A DNA stretch of 64,000 bases from Diphasiastrum complanatum (taxonomy: Eukaryota; Streptophyta; Lycopodiopsida; Lycopodiales; Lycopodiaceae), in NCBI GenBank assembly GCA_029204225.1, contig CM055102.1, forward strand, positions 25,710,922-25,774,921. The letters are read 5' to 3'. Under the pieces are notes generated by a model. It had not been told where the DNA came from. It saw nothing but the letters and a program-made list of their open reading frames with translations, and did not search any database. The position numbers and the translations under genes were made by a program. Every line of letters begins with the position of its first letter. Within the stretch, counting starts at the first letter, position 1. Shown here piece after piece: positions 58,796 through 64,000 of this stretch.

Positions 58796-58890
58796 CTTAA
58801 AAAAGCAGGCGCGAGCAAGTATTCCCTTCGGCTTACATCACAAGTTACCTTACTACATGTCACCATTTCAGACAAGATAGCGGCTCAAAC

Positions 58891-59151
58891 CTTCATTTTT
58901 GAAGCCGAATTGCCGAAAAGCTTGCGGAAGCTAGAGACTGCTCCAAAAGAGGCTCTTGAGCTGAGACTCCGAGCAGGAGCATCGGCAGCTTGGGCTGTAG
59001 ATTTGAGCGAGAAAAAGGTGGGATAGAATCGGAGACGAGGAGGTAATGTGCGCTGTTGCTGGTGTTGCTGGTAAGAAAAGGAGGTGGAGAGCGGCTTCAG
59101 AAGAAGCAGATATGATGGTGCGTTCCATCGCGATGATGTGGCCATTGGCAT
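58891..59151 (-). CDS. Probable exon 1 of the plastid sugar transporter (transit peptide)
   Basis: An ATG at 59149-59151 (a second at 59143-59145) opens 87 codons ending in AAG at a donor GTTTGAG, in phase 0. That is exactly the phase needed by exon 2 at 36566. The peptide is rich in Ser, Ala, Leu and Arg with almost no acidic residues (MATSSRWNAPSYLLLL..., ...RSLSSRASFGAVSSFRK), a typical chloroplast transit peptide, and its place and length match the N-terminus of the Arabidopsis homologue. Joined to exons 2-14 it gives a 582-residue protein, close to the 558 of Arabidopsis. The assignment is inferred from phase, peptide character and strand; an RNA read across the junction would settle it. 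An alternative is that it belongs to another nuclear gene for a plastid protein. Confidence 0.62.
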
Positions 59152-59345
59152 TGATGATGTGGGAAACAGCTGCAGCACCTCCGCACTCTTCGTGTGCAGC
59201 CATCGTCGCCGTGTTATGTACGCAATTATAATAATATAGTAATACACACAGCTTTTAGCCTTTTCACGGACAAGGAAAATATTACCTTTACATCTGCTTT
59301 TATTATGATGAGTCATCAGTCTGAGTCATGACTTTTTTGCACTCC
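59152..59345 (-). promoter_or_regulatory. Candidate promoter and 5' UTR of the sugar transporter
   Basis: Upstream of the exon 1 ATG (minus strand) an AT-rich TATTATTATA-like stretch lies about 75-85 bases away (59225-59241). Two TGAGTCA motifs (bZIP/GCN4-type) lie at 59309-59315 and 59322-59328. These are candidate elements only; there is no evidence for the start of transcription. Confidence 0.3.
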
Positions 59346-60880
59346 TATCTATCTCATATCGATATGCCCATGCCTATGGATGGCTGCTCACCCCCTATCT
59401 TCTGAGATGTATCAGGGAATATGATATCTATACATGTATGTATTTCTCTTGTTGTATTGAAAGCTAGAGAATGTATTTTTAGTGACTTTTGCATTATCAA
59501 AACTATAGGAAAAGGTTATTTAGTCTTTGCAGCTCCACCCTTGCTATAATAGGGATCATCCAAGGGTTGGTTAGTTGGGTACCTTGGCATCCAATGTTTC
59601 TTTGGTCCTAGGTTCAAGGCTCCCTTGGAAACCAAGATGCACCCTTGCTATTATAATAGGGAAAAATTGTTTTAGTGGCTTCCACCTTGAGTTAAGTGGT
59701 CATAAAATTAATAAGCATAAAGGAGCAAGTAAAAGGGCCTTAAGAACATGGTGACACTTTTAGTTTTAGCAGCTTCACCCTCGTCATATGGGAAATGGAT
59801 TTTTAAGTGTACCTTTTTATTAAGTAAAGCAATTGCAAAATTATGGTAAGGTTGTGTAGCCAAAGACCAACAAACAACCTCACAAAAACGTCACTGTGAA
59901 AAATTGAATCAGAAGCAACCAATAATATGTGCTCCCTCCCATTTGCTTCATCTTGGCACTACAAGACACAATGAACCAAGTAATGTAGATTTTCCATCAA
60001 TAAAATCTCCCAGGAGCTTTAGACACACCAACGAAATTAAAAGTTCTAGACCTAGAAGAAGATCCTATCTTGAGGCAACAACAAAATTCCCCATGGTAGT
60101 CTCCAAGCCCTTGCTCGCCTTGGCACAAACCAACAACAAAAGATCAACCTACCACATTTATACTCTCCGATTTCCAGGAGTCCTAGATGGGTGTTCAAAA
60201 TTTGATAGCTCACGGCTAAAAGTCATTAATTTAGAAATAATTTGCATAAATGCTCTTTAGAAGATCTAATTTCCTTATTTGTTGTAGCTTATTTTATCAA
60301 TGTTTTTGTTAATATGTAGTACGGAAAGCTTAATCTTATGGTTACCAACTCACAATCATTAAAATTTTGATCTTGAAGTTTATTTTAGGCAACTATCGCT
60401 AGCAAAATATTTTCATCTTGTCCTTTCAAGTTCAAAGGCAACAATGTTGTGATCTCAAAATATATATTATCACATACTTTGTAATTGAAAACACTACTCA
60501 ACTTGAAACCCTTGTCTATTGAAGACTTCCTACAGGTTCTCAACGAACTTAGATAGGCCCTAATGCTTTGTACTCCCAAAGACAACAAAACTGCTCTTCA
60601 TCTCAAAGCTTGTATTTTATGAAACCTTTCTAAATCCACTACTAATTTTATACATTTAGAGATTGGCAACATGACTATTCATCAAAAAAATTAATTTTTT
60701 TGGCCTTCCTTATTCTTGTTACATATGTGGTAGGATAAGCCACCCGATAGCTTCATGCCCTCTTCCTCCTAGAAAACCTTGAGTGGAGGACATGGTCCCT
60801 CAATTTAAAGATCCCCCCCCTCTTTTGAACCTTCCTTTCTCATTGGACATCCCCTCCTCCTCTTCACTTAACCAACCACC
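59346..60880. other. Intergenic region, no recognised gene
   Basis: An open frame at 59904-60260 (118 codons) has no recognisable domain and no homologue in the window. Several phrases (TTGGCATCC, CCACCCTTGCTATAATAGGG) recur between 59530 and 59660. Confidence 0.45.
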
Positions 60881-60889
60881 CAAAGCATG

Positions 60890-62040
60890 AAGTAAGTCTT
60901 ATAGTTGGCCTTTATGCCATTCAACATGATACTCCTCTCCCCACTTAGGCGTTTTCAATTGAACATCTACTCTCTCTTTGGGTGGTACACCAAGCATGAA
61001 AAACTTAGCAAGACTTTGAGAAGAGAGGTCGTCACACTTGATCAAGGGAACATCATTAGATCTAAGCCCATGCATCTCCATAAGCAGCCATTTGATCCAT
61101 AATATCTCCTTGGTAGTGGTTGTAAGTGCCTTTTATTTAGCTTTAGTTGAGGATAGAGAAATTGTTGATTGTTTCTTCGATAGCCATGAGATTGCTCCAT
61201 CGCCTATGAAACATACAAAAGCGCTTGTGGATCTTCTATCCACTTTGCAACTTGCAAAATCTAAATCTGAGAAGGCATGTAATGATATAGTATCTCCCTT
61301 ATAAAGAATCCCAAAATCTATAGTATTTGAGAGTATCTAAGGATCCTCTTGGCCATTTTCCAATGATACATGGAGGGATCTTGCATAAATTGACTCAATA
61401 TGCAAACACTATAGCTAAGATCCAGAATAGTGATTTTTAACCACAGTAGGGAGCCTATGAGACTCCTATAAAGAGTGATGTCCACTTTGGATGCTTCATC
61501 ATCTTTCGTAGGAACTCTTACAAGTGGCTCAATAGGTGTTTCTACACTTTTGCAATTTCACATATTGAATCTTTTAAGAACATGATGAGCATATCTAGAT
61601 TTACAAATAAAAATACAATGTTTAGGTCTAGTGACTTCTATGCCCAATATAAAGTGTAGAGACCCAAGATCAACCATTTTAAATGCATTGCATGAAGCAA
61701 TCTTGGTTTGATTTATCAAGAGTAGACAATTCCCACTCAAGAACCATATCTACTATGATCATCAATTAAAGATAATAACATACTAGCTCCACCAATACTA
61801 GCTGTGCTAGAAAAATGCACATTAGAATGAATCAATTCTAGAGGAGATGATCTCCTTCTGAGAGATTTTGGAAAGAAAGCTTATGTGCCTTAGCCAAAGC
61901 ACAAGACCTGCATATAATATCCACTTTTACCAAGCTTGTAGGTAGGTCGAGAGCTATTCCATCACTTGCCATGCTTTCCAAAGACTTGAAATTGACATGT
62001 CCAAGCCTCTTATGTCATAAGGGTCATTTTACAGAGTGTC
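60890..62040 (-). pseudogene. Decayed copia pol fragment, minus strand
   Basis: On the minus strand, in broken frames and pol order: gag-pre-integrase RLGHVNFKSLESMASDGI with C-x2-(A)-x-AK (about 62010-61880), integrase start SIGGASMLLSLIDDHSRY (about 61800-61750), then directly the end of RT (MVDLGSLHFILGIEV, YAHHVLKRFNM, 61690-61558), and RNase H (SDLDFASCKVDRRSTSAF, GAISWLSKKQSTISLSSTKAK, IKWLLMEMHGL, about 61260-61060). The integrase catalytic core and most of RT are deleted. No LTR was found. It is older than copia-2, with stops in all frames. Confidence 0.75.
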
Positions 62041-64000
62041 TAAACAGTCCTCCCAAGAAGAATAAAAAATAATGAATTTAAGGATCAATCTATCGTTATT
62101 CAAACAAATGCTAGATGGTTAGATCTTTCATTTACTTGGTAGAATATGTTGCATAGGTGTCGTTGACAACCATGAAGATTGCAAATAAATTAAGCATCTA
62201 TGATAGCCATGCATTCTTCAATAGATATTCTACATTAATCTATGGAATAAGAGCATCAGATAGAGAAGAAAACATGAGAACATTCAACTATGATAACACA
62301 TACATAGATAATAGAGAATCTATAAATTGAAGTTGATGGAATACAACAATCAGATTATGAAAGTGAATCATGTGACTGATAAGGTTCACAATAGTTGTGT
62401 GCTAAGCACTATGATTCTACTGTGCTTCTTCAATTGATCAAAAATATAACTAACAGATAAATTAATCTCTCTATTGTCTTAGATTGTTCTCACTCTCTCC
62501 TGATAGAGACTGATTCTAATGGCTCAGATTATCTAATTAATTGATTCTGTATATGATCATAAACTGATGCATACAAGAGATGAATTCTCCACAAAAAAAA
62601 ACTTTGATCATTATTTCTCCAAGTAGGTACAACCATTTATAACTTCCAAAATGTCATTTGGCCAATTGCCCTAAATGGTAACTTCTTGGTACTTCATAAA
62701 AAAACCTAGAAATTCTAGTCTAGATGCAATGTATGAAATCTAGCCAATTAAAATGGGTCCAAATCCAACCTCATCCACTTATCTACTTGCCAAAAATTGT
62801 ACAAACACTATTTAGGCCTTTATTGACAATATAAATCTATCTCTAAGTTGAAATTTCATGTTGGCCTCAAAATTGCCAAAATAGATCAACTAAACTAGTT
62901 AAATTTTTCACACTCCCTCTTCAACTAGTTTTAGCATAGATTTAGCCACACTACTTTGATCCATCTTAAGAATGATCTCCATCCTAAGTATAGACCTCCT
63001 TTCTATGATTTTATAATAACTGTCATAATTGATATAGAGAATAGTGTCCACATTGGATGCTTCACTATTTCTTACATCAATTTTACATGTCAAGATGTAA
63101 CTAGAACATGAAGAACCAAATAGAATGTAAATGAAATGATTCCTCCATGCTTCCAACTTTGAACTCTCTGGAAAATAACATCAAACAAACAAAAAAATGT
63201 GAGTAATCAACCAATGCTTGCATGTCTCCTCTCTTTGTCCTTTCTTGATATGTCTCCCCCATGAAAATCCATGAATGAGCCTCCATCTCCATCTTGCCAT
63301 AAGATATCATCAACCCTTGATGACTTGATCATGAATGAGTGATATAATGAGCCTCCCTTCAAAACAATGTACCTACTTTTACCATATCTTTACATTTTGC
63401 ACACATTCACTTGAAATTGCTCAAACATGAGACAGAACAAGTAAAGTAAACTTGAACAACAATTCTTTTATGCTCCCTTGACCTTACTTGACTCTTCAAT
63501 AACCCGCAAAAATAGATCCAAAGTATCTTTGCAAAGTTGGCGAAGGTGTCTTTAACAGTCTAACCCTTAAAAATAAAGGACCTTCTAGAATTTATCTTTC
63601 TTTGCATTTTTCAGAAAAATGCGAAAAAGATGAAGGTGTTAAAAATAGTTATATTGTTGAATTGTGAACAAGTTGACTTCTTCAAAATAGTTGAACGGAA
63701 GAAGTCGAAGGCAAGTGTCACAGTTTTCAAGAAAGTGCGAAAAATGTGAACTGTGCGACACTTAGTGTATTTCTACAGACTGCTGAAAAAGTAATATAAA
63801 TCTGCAGACTTGTTCTAAATGCAAGTTTGTGGAAGTCTTTGAAGATGGCCAAGTCTTCAATGACTTCAAGTTATTAAACTTAACATCTGAACTTGAAATT
63901 ATAATAGGATTGGTTACCCTTTGCTGGAGATCAGTCGGAAGCCCGTTTAGACGTTCTTCAAGTAATTGGATGTCTAAGTTATGATTAACCAAGGAGACAA
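62041..64000. other. AT-rich region without recognised gene
   Basis: No domain is recognised on either strand. The phrase CACACTCCCTCTTCAACTAG at 62911 resembles copia LTR-flank sequence, but no LTR pair is visible. It may be the upstream part (leader, gag) of the decayed minus-strand copia. Confidence 0.4.

Larger units (their letters stand above)
36567..58890 (-). other. 22.3-kb intron 1 of the transporter, filled with nested transposons
   Basis: If exon 1 is correct, the donor is GTTTGAGCCG (minus strand, from 58890) and the acceptor TTACAG (ending 36567). The intron holds copia-2, the inverted hAT pair, a solo LTR inside hAT-A, a gypsy solo LTR and several microsatellites. Copia-2, the transposase of hAT-B and the gypsy solo LTR run antisense to the gene, whereas hAT-A is sense. 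Confidence 0.6.

Overview
The window is nuclear DNA of a land plant with a large, transposon-rich genome. The evidence is a GT-AG spliced plastid sugar transporter, LTR retrotransposons primed by initiator-Met tRNA, DUF659-type hAT transposons, and host introns of up to 22 kb. Giant introns packed with old transposons fit a gymnosperm best, but a fern or lycophyte cannot be excluded and the species cannot be named from sequence alone. No rRNA, tRNA, CRISPR or prokaryotic features were seen.

Layout. 1-940: nothing recognised. 943-2594: 5'-truncated, internally deleted Ty1/copia element (copia-1) ending in a 3' LTR. 2595-5329: decayed hAT transposase (hAT-C), entered just after its stop codon by a chromodomain Ty3/gypsy element (5340-10650) with a perfect GGGGC target-site duplication (TSD). 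11355-11870: endonuclease remnant of a LINE-like element. 12121-15772: truncated gypsy element on the minus strand (gypsy-2), followed by an older gypsy gag-protease remnant (15800-17120). 18602-19696: first exon of a host FAD-dependent oxidoreductase gene on the minus strand; its other exons are not visible. 20-27 kb: AT-rich DNA with large microsatellites and no recognised gene. 27417-30246: copia element reduced to gag (copia-3).

31306-59151 is the main host gene: a plastid MFS sugar (D-xylose/H+ symporter-like) transporter on the minus strand. Thirteen exons lie in 31306-36566. A transit-peptide exon 1 fits in phase at 58891-59151. All 14 exons have GT-AG borders and join to an intact 582-residue reading frame. 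Intron 1 would then be 22.3 kb. It holds a two-LTR copia element (copia-2, 37879-43461), two related hAT elements placed head to head in inverted orientation (hAT-A about 43.7-50.1 kb, hAT-B about 50.2-56.8 kb), and a solo gypsy LTR (57589-58063, TSD AAAAT). hAT-A itself contains a 641-bp solo LTR (TSD CTGAC). 60.9-62.0 kb: decayed copia pol on the minus strand.

The most unusual content is the hAT pair. Each element has a BED/DUF659/dimerisation transposase with a long acidic or proline-rich tail ending in AT-hook-like motifs. Each also carries a conserved second ORF of about 115 codons, transcribed toward the transposase, encoding a very charged helical protein. Upstream of that ORF both have a GA-rich minisatellite and 84-bp tandem repeats. 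GGTACC-rich palindromic modules with AT microsatellites lie at both ends and in the centre. All the elements look defective. Most nonsense codons read as C-to-T or G-to-A changes, as expected from methylated, silenced DNA, while the host transporter reading frame stays intact.
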